Position numbers and translations under genes: made by a program. A stretch of 64,000 nucleotides of DNA from Peribacillus butanolivorans (GTDB lineage: Bacteria > Bacillota > Bacilli > Bacillales > DSM-1321). The stretch spans positions 3,740,173 through 3,804,172 of the forward strand of contig NZ_LGYA01000001.1 of the NCBI RefSeq assembly GCF_001273755.1, read 5' to 3'. Below, one piece after another: positions 7,939 to 16,990 of the stretch (position 1 is the stretch's first letter; every line of letters begins with the position of its first letter). The notes beneath the pieces were generated by a model. That model was not told the DNA's origin and searched no databases. It worked only from the letters and a program-made list of their open reading frames with translations.

Positions 7939-10353
7939 TTATCCTCGTAGTTCTGCGCCAGCTTTTTCTTTAACAGCCGCAAGTACATTATCATGTGCTT
8001 TTGTAATATCCTCGTCCGTTAGTGTGCGTTCCGGATCGAAGTATTTCAGTGAGTAAGCGATGGATTTCTTACCTTGCTCCATTCTTTCGCCTTCGTATAA
8101 ATCGAAGATGCCTACTTCTTTCAGCAACTTTCCACCGGCTTCTATAATAATGCTTTGAATGTCCCCAGCTTTTGTTGCTTTATCAACAACAAGCGCGATA
8201 TCGCGTGTGGTCGATGGGTAGCGCGGAATAGTTTCATAGGCAATTGGCGCCACTTCCGCTTCAGCTAATGCTTTTAAGGAAAGTTCAAAAATGTATGTTT
8301 CTTTAATATCCAAGTCTTTTTGTACCGTTGGGTGCACCTGTCCGATGAAGCCAATCACTTCACTATTCAACAGTACCTCAGCTGTCCGTCCTGGATGCAT
8401 ATCATTGATTTCCGCTTGGCGATAACTGATTTGATCAGCTAAACCTAGTGTATCGAATAACGCTTCAATCACGCCTTTAGCTACATAGAAATCCACGGGT
8501 TTCTTTTCGCCTTGCCATAGGTGGGATTCCCATAGGCCTGTGATAGCCCCAGCAATATGTTCTTTCTCTTCAGGAAGCTCTTGTCCGTCCTGCTTAAAGA
8601 ATACTGAACCGATTTCATATAAGGCAAGTGAATCAAGTTGGCGAGCATTATTGTATTTCACAACTTCTAATAATTGTGGCACGATGCTCAAGCGCAATTG
8701 GCTTCGTTCTTCACTCATTGGCATTGCCAAACGAATGGATTCGCGAGTTTCCAATGCGAATTGGGCCGCTTTTTCCTGGCTCGTCAGTGAATAGGTCACT
8801 GCTTGGTAAAGGCCTGCTCCTTCAAGGGTACGGCGAGCTTTCCGACGTTTGATTTGATAGTCCGTCAATTGACCTGGAGTTGCTGAACCGATTGGCAACG
8901 TTGCGGGAATGTTGTCATACCCATATAAACGTGCCGCTTCTTCAACTAAATCCGCTTCAATCGTAATATCACCACGGCGGGTAGGAACTGTGATTGTGAA
9001 CGTTTCATTGTCAAGCTCCACTCCAAATTGCAGGCGTTTGAAGATTGACTCTACTTCAGATACCGTCATGCCCGTACCAAGAAGTGTGTTGATTTTTTCA
9101 AGTGTGATGCTTATTACAGCAGGTTCCATTGTTAATTCGTCAACTTCTGCTGTTCCTTGTAGAATTGTTCCGCCTGCATACTGTGCAATTAATTGAGCCG
9201 CACGCTCTCCAGCTTCACGTACCCGGGCTGGATCGACTCCTTTTTCAAAACGGGCACTGGCTTCACTGCGTAAACCGTGATCTTTTGAAGCTTTACGAAC
9301 TACAGTACCAGCAAAATAAGCACTTTCAATAATAATATTCGTTGTATCATTTTTCACTTCGGAATTAGCTCCACCCATCACACCAGCAATCGCAACCGGC
9401 TCGTTGCCATTAGTGATTACTAAATGTTCAGGTGTCAAAGTCCGCTCCGCTTCATCCAATGTGACGATTTTTTCTGCATCTTTCGCTCTGCGAATGACAA
9501 TTTCTTTTGAACCAAAACGATCATAATCAAATGCATGTAGCGGTTGACCATATTCAAGCAAAATGTAGTTCGTAATATCGACTACGTTATTATGCGGACG
9601 AATACCTGCAGACATAAGACGAGTCTGCATCCAAAGCGGTGACGGACCGACTTTTACATCTTTGATGATTTTAGCGATGTATAATGGATTATCTGCTTTC
9701 GCTTCCACTTTGACACTAATATAATCTGATGCTTTTTCAGCTGCTTCTTCATTCTCGATAACCGGCCATTTTACTTCCCGACCAAGAATAGCCCCTACTT
9801 CGTAGGCAACACCAAGCATGCTCAAAGCGTCAGAGCGGTTTGGGGTTAAGCCAAGTTCCAGCACTTCATCGCTTAAGCCAAGCTCTTCTAATGCATCTTT
9901 ACCTACTTCCGTATCATTTGGAAACACGAAGATGCCTGTTGCATAGTCTTTAGACACAAGCTTGGATTCAAAACCCAATTCTTGAAGCGAACAAATCATA
10001 CCGTGCGATTCTTCTCCGCGAAGTTTTGCTTTCTTAATTTTGAAGTTGCCCGGAAGCACAGCGCCGACAGTAGCCACCGCGACTTTTTGACCTTTATCGA
10101 CATTCGGTGCACCACAGATGATTTGAACGGGATTTTCTGCCCCGATATCGACTAGACATTTATTCAATTTATCGGCATTTGGATGCTGTTCACGTTCTAG
10201 TACATGTCCGATGACAACTCCTTTAAGCCCTTCACTTTTCTTTTCTACCCCTTCAACCTCAATACCGCTTTTTGTGATTTTGTCAGCAAGCTCTGTTGCA
10301 TTGATGCCGGAAAGGTCTACATAATCTTGCAACCATTTATATGACACAAACAT
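7939..10353 (-). CDS. pheT: Phenylalanyl-tRNA synthetase beta subunit
   Basis: The 804-residue length is typical of bacterial PheT. It begins [16 protein letters not shown], has a tRNA-binding OB-fold domain (about 40-150, with QIICGAPNV), the B3/B4 editing domain, the B5 domain (VPTRRGDI...[18 protein letters not shown]) and the C-terminal FDX-ACB anticodon-binding domain ([13 protein letters not shown]). With PheS it forms the alpha2-beta2 enzyme that charges tRNA-Phe and hydrolyses Tyr-tRNA-Phe. It lies 27 bp downstream of pheS and shares its T-box control. ATG at 10353 has GGAGG. Confidence 0.97.
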   Translation of the reverse strand: MFVSYKWLQDYVDLSGINATELADKITKSGIEVEGVEKKSEGLKGVVIGHVLEREQHPNADKLNKCLVDIGAENPVQIICGAPNVDKGQKVAVATVGAVLPGNFKIKKAKLRGEESHGMICSLQELGFESKLVSKDYATGIFVFPNDTEVGKDALEELGLSDEVLELGLTPNRSDALSMLGVAYEVGAILGREVKWPVIENEEAAEKASDYISVKVEAKADNPLYIAKIIKDVKVGPSPLWMQTRLMSAGIRPHNNVVDITNYILLEYGQPLHAFDYDRFGSKEIVIRRAKDAEKIVTLDEAERTLTPEHLVITNGNEPVAIAGVMGGANSEVKNDTTNIIIESAYFAGTVVRKASKDHGLRSEASARFEKGVDPARVREAGERAAQLIAQYAGGTILQGTAEVDELTMEPAVISITLEKINTLLGTGMTVSEVESIFKRLQFGVELDNETFTITVPTRRGDITIEADLVEEAARLYGYDNIPATLPIGSATPGQLTDYQIKRRKARRTLEGAGLYQAVTYSLTSQEKAAQFALETRESIRLAMPMSEERSQLRLSIVPQLLEVVKYNNARQLDSLALYEIGSVFFKQDGQELPEEKEHIAGAITGLWESHLWQGEKKPVDFYVAKGVIEALFDTLGLADQISYRQAEINDMHPGRTAEVLLNSEVIGFIGQVHPTVQKDLDIKETYIFELSLKALAEAEVAPIAYETIPRYPSTTRDIALVVDKATKAGDIQSIIIEAGGKLLKEVGIFDLYEGERMEQGKKSIAYSLKYFDPERTLTDEDITKAHDNVLAAVKEKAGAELRG

Positions 10354-10380
10354 GGTAGGTCCTCCTTTTTAAAATAAAAT

Positions 10381-11421
10381 TTATGCTTCGTGATGATGGA
10401 ATTGTTTTAAGAAACGAACATCATTTGTATAGAAGTGACGGATATCATCCACACCGTATTTCAACATTGCGATTCGTTCCACACCGATTCCAAAAGCGAA
10501 TCCTGAGTATTTTTTCGAATCAAATCCAGCCATTTCAAGTACGTTCGGGTGAACAATCCCGCCGCCCAGCACTTCAATCCAGCCTGTTTGTTTACAGACG
10601 CTGCAGCCTTTTCCACCGCAGATTTTACAAGAAATATCAACTTCAACAGATGGTTCTGTAAATGGGAAGAAACTTGGACGAAGACGGATTTCACGGTCTT
10701 GACCAAATACTTTTTTCGCAAACACGTCAAGCGTACCTTTCAGGTCGCTCATGCTGATGTTTTCATCGATGACCAGGCCTTCAATTTGTTGGAATTGATG
10801 GGAGTGTGTCGCGTCATCGTTATCACGGCGATATACTTTACCAGGGCAAATAATTTTAACAGGGCCTTGGCCTTTATGTTTTTCCATCGTTCTAGCTTGT
10901 ACCGGTGAAGTGTGTGTACGCATTAGGATTTCATCTGTGATGTAGAAAGAGTCCTGCATATCACGTGCCGGATGGCTTTTTGGCAGGTTCAATGCCTCAA
11001 AATTGTAGTAGTCGCTTTCGACTTCTGGACCTTCTGCAACTGTGTAACCCATACCGATGAATAAATCTTCAATTTCTTCTACAACACGTGTTAATGGGTG
11101 AAGATTCCCCTTGTTAACCGGTCGTCCTGGAAGTGTAACATCAATGGTTTCTGTTGCTAGCTTTGCATTGACAGCAGCTGTTTCAAGAGCTTTTTGTTTC
11201 TCCTCAATTTTTGAAGCGATTGCTTCACGAACATCATTAGCAAGAGCACCGATTTTCGGCCGTTCCTCCGCTGACAATTTACCCATGCCACGTAATACCT
11301 CAGTGATAGGCCCTTTTTTCCCTAAATAAGAAACACGGACTTCATTCAGTTCCTTTAGTTCGGAAGCTGCGGCAACTTTTTGCAACGCTTCTTCCTGCAG
11401 TTCTAGTAAACGTTCCTGCAT
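10381..11421 (-). CDS. pheS: Phenylalanyl-tRNA synthetase alpha subunit
   Basis: The class II core shows motif 2 ([19 protein letters not shown]) and motif 3 ([17 protein letters not shown]), with an N-terminal coiled coil. The zinc-like cluster [12 protein letters not shown] is typical of Bacillus PheS. I start at the ATG at 11421 (346 residues), which aligns with the family N-terminus and sits eight bases from GGAGG; an adjacent ATG at 11424 is equally in frame. The frame stays open upstream into the T-box leader, which is not translated. It catalyses Phe-tRNA formation with PheT. Confidence 0.96.
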   Translation of the reverse strand: MQERLLELQEEALQKVAAASELKELNEVRVSYLGKKGPITEVLRGMGKLSAEERPKIGALANDVREAIASKIEEKQKALETAAVNAKLATETIDVTLPGRPVNKGNLHPLTRVVEEIEDLFIGMGYTVAEGPEVESDYYNFEALNLPKSHPARDMQDSFYITDEILMRTHTSPVQARTMEKHKGQGPVKIICPGKVYRRDNDDATHSHQFQQIEGLVIDENISMSDLKGTLDVFAKKVFGQDREIRLRPSFFPFTEPSVEVDISCKICGGKGCSVCKQTGWIEVLGGGIVHPNVLEMAGFDSKKYSGFAFGIGVERIAMLKYGVDDIRHFYTNDVRFLKQFHHHEA

Positions 11422-11457
11422 CATGTCTTCCTCCTTTATTTTCCTTTTGTAAAAATA

Positions 11458-11733
11458 AACACAAAAAAACCCCAATCCCAGAAAGGGACGAGGTTTATGT
11501 ATCGCGGTACCACCCTTATTAGTGCACAAGCAAAAAAACTTCGCACTCACTTCATAAAAATAACGGCTCTTCACCGGAACATTTTTCGGACCCTATGTCT
11601 TCCCAATGCCAACTCGAAAGGTGAATTCCCTTAAGCAGCGCCATAAAAATGCTTTCAGTCACGGCATTTTTTCCCTGGTTATGGATATCTTAAGTTACTA
11701 CTCTTTGTCATCGTTGTTTTCATTATAAAATTC
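11458..11733 (-). promoter_or_regulatory. T-box riboswitch leader of pheST
   Basis: The minus strand shows the conserved T-box sequence AGGGTGGTACCGCG (11516-11503), a preceding leader with AGTA near the 5' end and GAATTC containing the Phe codon UUC as likely specifier, and a terminator stem AACCTCGTCCC / GGGATTGGGGTT with seven Ts (11496-11462). Uncharged tRNA-Phe would stabilise the antiterminator and allow transcription of pheST. Identification of the specifier is from position and codon identity, not a folded model. Confidence 0.93.
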
Positions 11734-11739
11734 TGTTTT

Positions 11740-11768
11740 ATTATATTATAATTCGTCAGCCGTTTCAA
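11740..11768 (-). promoter_or_regulatory. SigA-type promoter of pheST leader
   Basis: On the minus strand TTGAAA (11768-11763) and TATAAT (11745-11740) are separated by exactly 17 bp, placing the transcript start near 11733, just ahead of the T-box leader. The -35 box overlaps the end of the upstream methyltransferase gene. Confidence 0.7.
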
Positions 11769-12523
11769 ATTGATTTTCGTAAATGGTACATTAAAATCCC
11801 AGCCGCAATCCCTACATTAAGAGATTCGCTTTTCCCGTAGATAGGAATATAGAGGTTTTTCGTAGTTTTCTCTAGCAATCCCTTTGCTACTCCCTGTCCT
11901 TCATTACCGACAAGCAAAGCAAATCGAGAGGACTTTTCCACTTCTTCAAATGGCGAGGCTCCTTCAAGGGCTGTGCCGTATACCGGTGTGCCTTTTTGCT
12001 TCAAATCATCGATGATTTCAGAAAGGTTTCCTTTGATGACAGGCATATGAAACAGGCTTCCTTGCGTCGAACGGACCACTTTCGGATTATACAGATCTGC
12101 ACAGCCTTCGCCGAGAATGACAGCATCAATTCCAGCCGCATCTGCCGTCCGAATCATCGTTCCAATATTCCCTGGATCCTGTACCGCATCTATCAACAAT
12201 AGTTTATCCGGATTAATGGACGCCATACTAATTGATTTCTGCTCACATACAGCTGCAATTCCCTGAGGGGTCTCTGTATCACAAATCGCTTTCATAATAT
12301 CATTTTTAACATAAATGACTTCTGTGCCTTCTAGTGTAAAATGGGCAGGCATTTCTGTTTCTTCATTAACAATCACTTCAATGACGATTTCTTCCTTTAA
12401 CGCTTCTTCAACGAGGTGAAAGCCTTCGACTAAATATTTCCCTGTTTTGTCGCGCTCTTTCTTCGTCAATAGCTTTTTCCATTGCTTCACTTGCGGGTTT
12501 TTTACGGATTCAATATATTTCAA
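11765..12523 (-). CDS. ysgA: SpoU/TrmH family RNA 2'-O-methyltransferase (YsgA-like)
   Basis: The 252-residue protein has the N-terminal substrate-binding domain (IESVKNPQVKQWKKLLTKKE) and a SPOUT catalytic domain with its three motifs: VQDPGNIGTMIRTADAAG, LLVGNEGQGV and IPIYGKSESLNVGIAAGIL. Such enzymes methylate ribose in 23S rRNA or tRNA using SAM; the target here is unknown. The start is TTG at 12523, because GGAG precedes it at nine bases and it aligns with the YsgA N-terminus; upstream in-frame sequence is not conserved. It is divergent from sspI and upstream of pheS, the B. subtilis order. Confidence 0.9.
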   Translation of the reverse strand: MKYIESVKNPQVKQWKKLLTKKERDKTGKYLVEGFHLVEEALKEEIVIEVIVNEETEMPAHFTLEGTEVIYVKNDIMKAICDTETPQGIAAVCEQKSISMASINPDKLLLIDAVQDPGNIGTMIRTADAAGIDAVILGEGCADLYNPKVVRSTQGSLFHMPVIKGNLSEIIDDLKQKGTPVYGTALEGASPFEEVEKSSRFALLVGNEGQGVAKGLLEKTTKNLYIPIYGKSESLNVGIAAGILMYHLRKSI

Positions 12524-12645
12524 GGTTAAACGCTCCTTTAACTTCACACTGATTGTCCTATTATAACGCAATTTACATACATATTGCATGCCAGTTTGTG
12601 AAATGCTATTAATGTGAGTCATTATGTGTAAGAGGAGGAATAAAT

Positions 12646-12855
12646 GTGAATTTAAACCTAAGGAATGCGATCATTCAAAATGTAACCGGGAATACTCAAG
12701 AGCAGCTAGAAGACACGATTGTCGATGCAATTCAGAATGGCGAGGAAAAAATGCTTCCTGGATTGGGCGTATTATTCGAGGTCATTTGGCAAAATTCATC
12801 TGAGCAGGAAAAACATGAAATGATTACTGTTCTCGAATCAGGATTAAAAAAATAA
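12646..12855 (+). CDS. sspI: Small acid-soluble spore protein SspI
   Basis: The 69-residue sequence is recognisable SspI: it begins with [15 protein letters not shown] and has the family core [17 protein letters not shown]. Minor SASPs are packed in the forespore and contribute to spore properties; sspI is transcribed in the forespore, normally by SigG. GTG start at 12646 with GAGGAGG upstream. A GCATG followed by an AT-rich block about 17 bp later (12590s) could be a SigG promoter, but the match is weak. A terminator follows immediately. Presence of this gene shows that the organism is a spore former. Confidence 0.95.
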   Translation: MNLNLRNAIIQNVTGNTQEQLEDTIVDAIQNGEEKMLPGLGVLFEVIWQNSSEQEKHEMITVLESGLKK

Positions 12856-12882
12856 CAGCCCTCGCAGGCTGTTATTTTTTTG
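12850..12882. terminator. Bidirectional terminator between sspI and gsp17M-like gene
   Basis: AAATAACAGCC and GGCTGTTATTT form an 11-bp stem around a short loop, with A/T runs on both sides, so it can terminate sspI on the plus strand and the convergent stress gene on the minus strand. Confidence 0.88.
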
Positions 12883-12889
12883 TATTCGC

Positions 12890-13276
12890 TTACTTCGGCA
12901 CTACTTTATCAAAGCCTGACTTTAGTTCATCGATAGAGACTTCTTCATCGAGCAGTAAGATGAATTTTTTTGCGCTCACTTCTTCAAGCATCGCTTTTGT
13001 CTCATCATAAGAATAGCCGTATTTCGTGAAAAAGCTACGTAAATCTCCAGATCCTTCATCTGTGAAGTAGTGGAAGATTCTTAAAAAAAGAGTGTCCTCC
13101 TTATCCTGATTGGCGATGATCAGGATATCCGTATGTTCATTTCCAAGCTGCACATCATTTTTTATATTAGCTGCTACTGTCATTTGGGGGCCAGTAACGC
13201 CTTTAGCTTGTAATTCTTGAATTGCAGCAAGTAGTTCCGGATTAGAGTCAAAAACACCATATACGTTTTTTTCCAT
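12890..13276 (-). CDS. General stress protein 17M-like (YflT domain) protein
   Basis: From the ATG at 13276 (GGAGGGGG upstream) the product is 128 residues and starts MEKNVYGVFDSNPELLAAIQELQAKGVTG, the pattern of the heat-induced stress protein YflT/Gsp17M domain, in which xVYGVYxSxxEAxxAIxxLxxxGY is usual. The molecular role of this domain is unknown. A SigB-like promoter sits 50 bp upstream (13326-13350). The longer frame upstream of the chosen start has no ribosome binding site. A second, frameshifted member of the family lies next to it at 13467-13878, so the pair is probably a tandem duplication. Confidence 0.82.
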   Translation of the reverse strand: MEKNVYGVFDSNPELLAAIQELQAKGVTGPQMTVAANIKNDVQLGNEHTDILIIANQDKEDTLFLRIFHYFTDEGSGDLRSFFTKYGYSYDETKAMLEEVSAKKFILLLDEEVSIDELKSGFDKVVPK

Positions 13277-13325
13277 GTTTCTCCCCCTCCTTGTTACTCT
13301 ACTTAGAATAAATTCCTTTGTAATT

Positions 13326-13350
13326 ATACCTTGCGGCTTGATCAATAAAC
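13326..13350 (-). promoter_or_regulatory. SigB-like general stress promoter
   Basis: On the minus strand GTTTAT (13350-13345), a 13-bp spacer and AGGTAT (13331-13326) match the SigB consensus GTTTAA-N12..14-GGGTAT at ten of twelve positions. It lies just ahead of the Gsp17M-like gene, a family that is SigB-controlled in B. subtilis. Confidence 0.6.
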
Positions 13351-13425
13351 AAGCAAATTGTCTAATGAGAAATCCTAACCAATCGTTAAAGGAATCCTTT
13401 GCATAAAAGGATTTCCACCCATTCC

Positions 13426-13459
13426 TTAAAAAAATAACAGCCTTGCGCAGGCTGTTATT
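13426..13459 (-). terminator. Terminator after the frameshifted stress gene
   Basis: AATAACAGCC / GGCTGTTATT stem around TTGCGCA with a seven-T run on the minus strand, eight bases after the stop at 13467. It is almost the same sequence as the terminator at 12850, in line with duplication of the stress gene. Confidence 0.85.
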
Positions 13460-13466
13460 TTGCGTC

Positions 13467-13878
13467 TTACAGATTATCGGTGTTCATTCGATTTTTGATG
13501 TATTCATCTTTCATGATATCCTTTTCTTCTTGCTGCACACTTTCAACATTCGGGTTCATAGTCCGATCCAGTGCTTTTTTAGTATCAGCAGAAAATGGGT
13601 CTACATTGGGGTCGCTCGCTAGTGTTCCTTCATAATCCCCAGGCTTTTTCACCTTATATTTTTCGGTGGAGTTCGCCTTTATTTCTCTTTCTTCAGCTCG
13701 ATTCGTGTTCAGGTATTGACTTTCAAATAAGTTGGCAGAATTCCCATGAAGCTCTTCGCTTTTTCCTGGCTGGGCTTCTACTAATATCGTCTCCCTCAAA
13801 GCCCTTAGCCTTAAGTGCATTAATTGCTTGGATTACTTCTGCATTCGATTCATATACACCATATACTGTTTTATTCAT
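13467..13878 (-). pseudogene. Frameshifted Gsp17M-like general stress gene
   Basis: An ATG at 13878 with a perfect AAGGAGG site opens a frame reading MNKTVYGVYESNAEVIQAIN, then ALKAKGFEGDDI, clearly the YflT/Gsp17M N-terminus, but it stops at 13723 after 51 codons. Around 13780-13786 the family-like sequence continues in another frame (LVEAQPGKSEELHGNSANLFESQYL...) and runs to the stop at 13467, with a hydrophilic tail rich in K, E, D and N. The strong promoter, ribosome binding site and terminator are intact, so this is either a recent single frameshift or a sequencing error. Confidence 0.72.
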
Positions 13879-13925
13879 GTTACATTCCTCCTTAGGTTTT
13901 GTTAAGTGGATGTTATATATAAACT

Positions 13926-13950
13926 CTACCCGCTGAGTCCCTAAGTAAAC
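13926..13950 (-). promoter_or_regulatory. SigB-like promoter of the frameshifted stress gene
   Basis: On the minus strand GTTTAC (13950-13945), a 13-bp spacer and GGGTAG (13931-13926) fit the SigB consensus, with the same spacing as the promoter of the neighbouring paralogue. Confidence 0.65.
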
Positions 13951-14138
13951 GAGGATGTACTATTTCATTTTTGGATATAACATTACAATTTGTTCTCAAA
14001 ACAGAACGATATTTTACTTGAAACCAAGTCACAACAAAGGCTTTCGCATATATTAAAATTTAACATTTACCCAAATACTACCATTCCTATACTCTTCATT
14101 AACTACTTGAAGTCAATCAATACATCCGCTTTCTTCTA
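13951..14138. other. AT-rich intergenic stretch without recognised features
   Basis: Upstream of the SigB-like promoter and downstream of glcF. A 62-codon plus-strand frame at 13990-14178 has no ribosome binding site or family resemblance. I see no clear gene, repeat or terminator here. Confidence 0.6.
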
Positions 14139-15464
14139 CTATAAAACAACAGCCTCTAAAAGCAGATCCACAATATGAACCGCTTTCGTACACTCGCTCA
14201 AGTTTTCTCTTTCGATTCCCAATTGCATTTGTAGCAAACAACCAGGATTTGCTGTAACAACAATATCTGCCTGTGTCGATTTAGTGTGTTCCATTTTCGA
14301 ATCGAGAATTTTCATAGACATCTCTGATTCTACAATATTATAAATCCCAGCTGAGCCGCAGCAACGATCAGCATCTTTCATTTCCCTAAAATCAATTCCT
14401 TCTATCGATTGAAGGAGAATTCTCGGCGCCTTTGAAGTTTTCATCACATTCCGTAAGTGACAGGAATCTTGATATGTCACTGACTGTGAGGGCAGTTTCA
14501 AGCGAACTTTTTCCTGAAAGCGTAAATCCACAAGAATTTCGCTGATATCTTTCATTTTGTTTTTAAAAGCAATGGCCCTTTCGTACCACTCCGGCTCATC
14601 TTGAAGCAAATGATCATAATCAATAAGGAATGCTCCACAACCCCCGGCATTTGTAATAATATAATCGACTTCGTCCGCTTCAAACGCTTCAATATTACGC
14701 TTGGCTAGTTGTTTTGCGCCTTCTTTTTCACCACTATGACCATGCAGGGCTCCGCAACAAGCCTGGGCTTTTGGGATTACGATTTCACATCCGGCCAGCT
14801 GCAGAAGTTTTAGTGTAGCCTTGTTTGTATCCAAAAACATTGTATCCATTAAACAGCCGGAAAAGAAGGCTACCTTTTTGACTGGATTTCCTATCGCAGG
14901 CAGCTCTGTTGGCCGATTTTTCATTTCGGATTTTTTGGGAACTTTCGGTAGCACTTTTTCCATGGTCGCAAGATTATCCGGAAGGATGCTTAGGACACCA
15001 GTTTTACGAGCAATGTACTGAAGACCAGAACGCTGGTAAAAGCCCAGTAAACTTGTCATGTTCTGCATCCGCTCTTGATGAGGAAATAATCCGTTAAAAG
15101 CCGCCTTACGAATCGCTTTTACTGGAAGACTGTGTTTTTTATTCTGATGGATGATATCCCTCGCTTCTTCTAGTAGATGTCCATATTTAACACCGGAAGG
15201 ACAGACTGGCTCACATGCCCTACAGCCGAGGCAAAGGCTTAAAGAACGCTCTACATCTTCATCCGGTTCAATCAAGCCATCCGTTACCGCTTTCATAAGT
15301 GCAATACGGCCCCTTGGTGAATGGGATTCCTTTAATCCTGATTCAATATATGTCGGGCAATGGGGTAAGCAAAAGCCACAACGCATACAATTAAGCAATT
15401 CATCCTCATTCATTTTCTCCGCAAATTGGTCGGCAATGATTTCCCTCTCTTGGACTGTCGTCAC
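14139..15464 (-). CDS. glcF: Glycolate oxidase iron-sulfur subunit (YsfD/GlcF)
   Basis: The 441-residue protein has two N-terminal 4Fe-4S motifs (CMRCGFCLPHCPTY at 26-39 and CLGCRACEPVCPSG near 78-91) and two C-terminal cysteine-rich CCG domains (ACCGALHGHSGE; RCCGSAGIYN). It would pass electrons from the FAD subunit GlcD to the membrane quinone pool during glycolate oxidation. Its start overlaps the glcD stop by four bases (ATGA), indicating translational coupling. Sequence and order equal ysfC-ysfD of B. subtilis. Confidence 0.93.
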   Translation of the reverse strand: MTTVQEREIIADQFAEKMNEDELLNCMRCGFCLPHCPTYIESGLKESHSPRGRIALMKAVTDGLIEPDEDVERSLSLCLGCRACEPVCPSGVKYGHLLEEARDIIHQNKKHSLPVKAIRKAAFNGLFPHQERMQNMTSLLGFYQRSGLQYIARKTGVLSILPDNLATMEKVLPKVPKKSEMKNRPTELPAIGNPVKKVAFFSGCLMDTMFLDTNKATLKLLQLAGCEIVIPKAQACCGALHGHSGEKEGAKQLAKRNIEAFEADEVDYIITNAGGCGAFLIDYDHLLQDEPEWYERAIAFKNKMKDISEILVDLRFQEKVRLKLPSQSVTYQDSCHLRNVMKTSKAPRILLQSIEGIDFREMKDADRCCGSAGIYNIVESEMSMKILDSKMEHTKSTQADIVVTANPGCLLQMQLGIERENLSECTKAVHIVDLLLEAVVL

Positions 15465-16873
15465 GATGACACCACCACCCTTTTCCTACTTTCTTTGGCG
15501 AATACCTTGCCTGGATTCATGATGTTATTCGGATCGAATGCCTGTTTAATTCCCTTCATCGCGGCAATGCCCTCTTTTTTCAGCTTCCATTCAAGGTAAG
15601 GGGCCTTCATGGCTCCAACTCCATGTTCACCGGTAATCGTGCCTCCAAGGTCAATAGCCACAGCAAAAATGTCGGCAAAGGCAAGCTCCACTCTCTCCAT
15701 TTCGTCATGATCACGGGCATCAGTAATACACGTTGGGTGAAGATTTCCATCCCCAGCATGACCAAATGTACAAATGTTCACATTATGTTTAGTAGCGATT
15801 TCATTAATGGCTCTAACCATTTTGGCAATTTCCGAACGTGGTACTGTAGCATCCTCTAAAATTGTCGTAGGTTTCAAACGTGCGAGTGCAGAAAGAGCTG
15901 TCCGTCTCGCCGTTTTCAAGGCCACTGCGTCGAGTTCCGTTTCAGCAATTTCAACAGAGACAGCTTTTTCCTCTAGACAGATATCCGCCATTCTTTTCAT
16001 ATCACGTTCTACAACTTCTGGCGGTCCATCCTGTTCGATTAGGAGAACTGCTTCCACATTGGTAGGCAAACCGATTTTCGCGAAATCCTCAACCACTATC
16101 AAGGTTGGCCGATCAAGAAATTCAAGGGTGACTGGAATGATTTTATTTGAAATGATTTTAGCTACAGATTGGGCCGCAGCATCCAGGTCGTGATATAAAG
16201 CAAGCATGGTCTTTGTCGTTTCCGGAATGGGAATCAGTTTTAAGATCGCTTCCGTTACGATACCAAGTGTGCCTTCTGAGCCAACAAACAGCTTTGTTAA
16301 ATCATAACCGGCTACATCCTTGGCAAGCTTTCCTCCTGTTCGAATGATGTCCCCATTCGGAAGAACTACTTCAAGCCCGATAACATAATCACGAGTGACC
16401 CCGTATTTTAAACCTCGTAATCCACCAGAGTTCTCATTTATATTGCCGCCAATTGTGGAAATCTTCATCGAACTTGGATCGGGCGGATAAAATAAGCCCT
16501 TCTTTTCAACCGCAGAAATCAAATCCAATGTGATAAGCCCAGGCTGGACCGTAGCCGTTAAGTTTTCCTCGTCTATTTCAATCAATGAATTCATCCGATT
16601 AAATAAAAGGACAAGGCCCCCTTCTGTTGGGCATGTGCCTCCGCTCAAATTCGTCCCCGAGCCGCGTGGAATGATAGGAACTTTGTGTTCGTTACAAACT
16701 TTGACGATTGCGGCCACTTCATTCGTGCACCCTGGTTTAATAACGGCATTCGGCATCGATTGATATCCCGGCGTCGCATCGTATGAATAAACAAGGCATT
16801 CCACTTTAGAATCATCGTAATTTTCCGGACCAACAATGCTCAGTAGTTGTTGCTTAACCTGTTTTGTTAACAT
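15461..16873 (-). CDS. glcD: Glycolate oxidase FAD-binding subunit (YsfC/GlcD)
   Basis: A PCMH-type FAD oxidase (470 residues): FAD-binding motifs IIPRGSGTNLSGG, INENSGGLRGLKYG and FVGSEGTLGIVTEAILKL, and C-terminal GHAGDGNLHP and GEHGVG signatures with likely catalytic histidines. It oxidises glycolate, and possibly other 2-hydroxy acids, to the keto acid. I place the start at 16873 because GGGGG lies six bases ahead; the ATG at 16879 abuts that site, and the longer frame has none. The CdaR-type regulator upstream probably controls it. Confidence 0.92.
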   Translation of the reverse strand: MLTKQVKQQLLSIVGPENYDDSKVECLVYSYDATPGYQSMPNAVIKPGCTNEVAAIVKVCNEHKVPIIPRGSGTNLSGGTCPTEGGLVLLFNRMNSLIEIDEENLTATVQPGLITLDLISAVEKKGLFYPPDPSSMKISTIGGNINENSGGLRGLKYGVTRDYVIGLEVVLPNGDIIRTGGKLAKDVAGYDLTKLFVGSEGTLGIVTEAILKLIPIPETTKTMLALYHDLDAAAQSVAKIISNKIIPVTLEFLDRPTLIVVEDFAKIGLPTNVEAVLLIEQDGPPEVVERDMKRMADICLEEKAVSVEIAETELDAVALKTARRTALSALARLKPTTILEDATVPRSEIAKMVRAINEIATKHNVNICTFGHAGDGNLHPTCITDARDHDEMERVELAFADIFAVAIDLGGTITGEHGVGAMKAPYLEWKLKKEGIAAMKGIKQAFDPNNIMNPGKVFAKESRKRVVVSS

Positions 16874-16931
16874 ATACATCCCCCTTATGTAATAAAAATA
16901 GTTCACGAATTTTTTATGTAGTTTAAGTATA

Positions 16932-16986
16932 GAAAAAAGCCAGTCCATCTTCTATGTATGAACATATAGACTTTCCGGCTTTTAAT
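16932..16986 (-). terminator. Terminator after the CdaR-family regulator
   Basis: Minus-strand AAAAGCCGGAAAGTCTAT pairs imperfectly with ATAGAAGATGGACTGGCTTTT, followed by a T-run. The long stem lies directly after the stop at 16991 and before glcD. Confidence 0.7.
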
Positions 16987-16990
16987 ATTA

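Noticed and set aside
7530..7973. Several long frames on both strands encoding NSRVNRA- or TREFALF-like heptapeptide repeats
   Set aside because: They arise because a 21-bp repeat stays open in several frames at once; there is no ribosome binding site and both strands read through equally well.
11425..11574. Upstream extension of the pheS frame into the leader
   Set aside because: The extension crosses the T-box and terminator; the family start and GGAGG lie at 11421-11424.
11458..11733. tRNA-like fold in the pheS leader
   Set aside because: The conserved AGGGTGGTACCGCG and terminator identify it as a T-box; no tRNA acceptor or CCA-type end is present.
13990..14178. 62-codon plus-strand frame downstream of glcF
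   Set aside because: No ribosome binding site, low-complexity composition, overlaps the glcF end.
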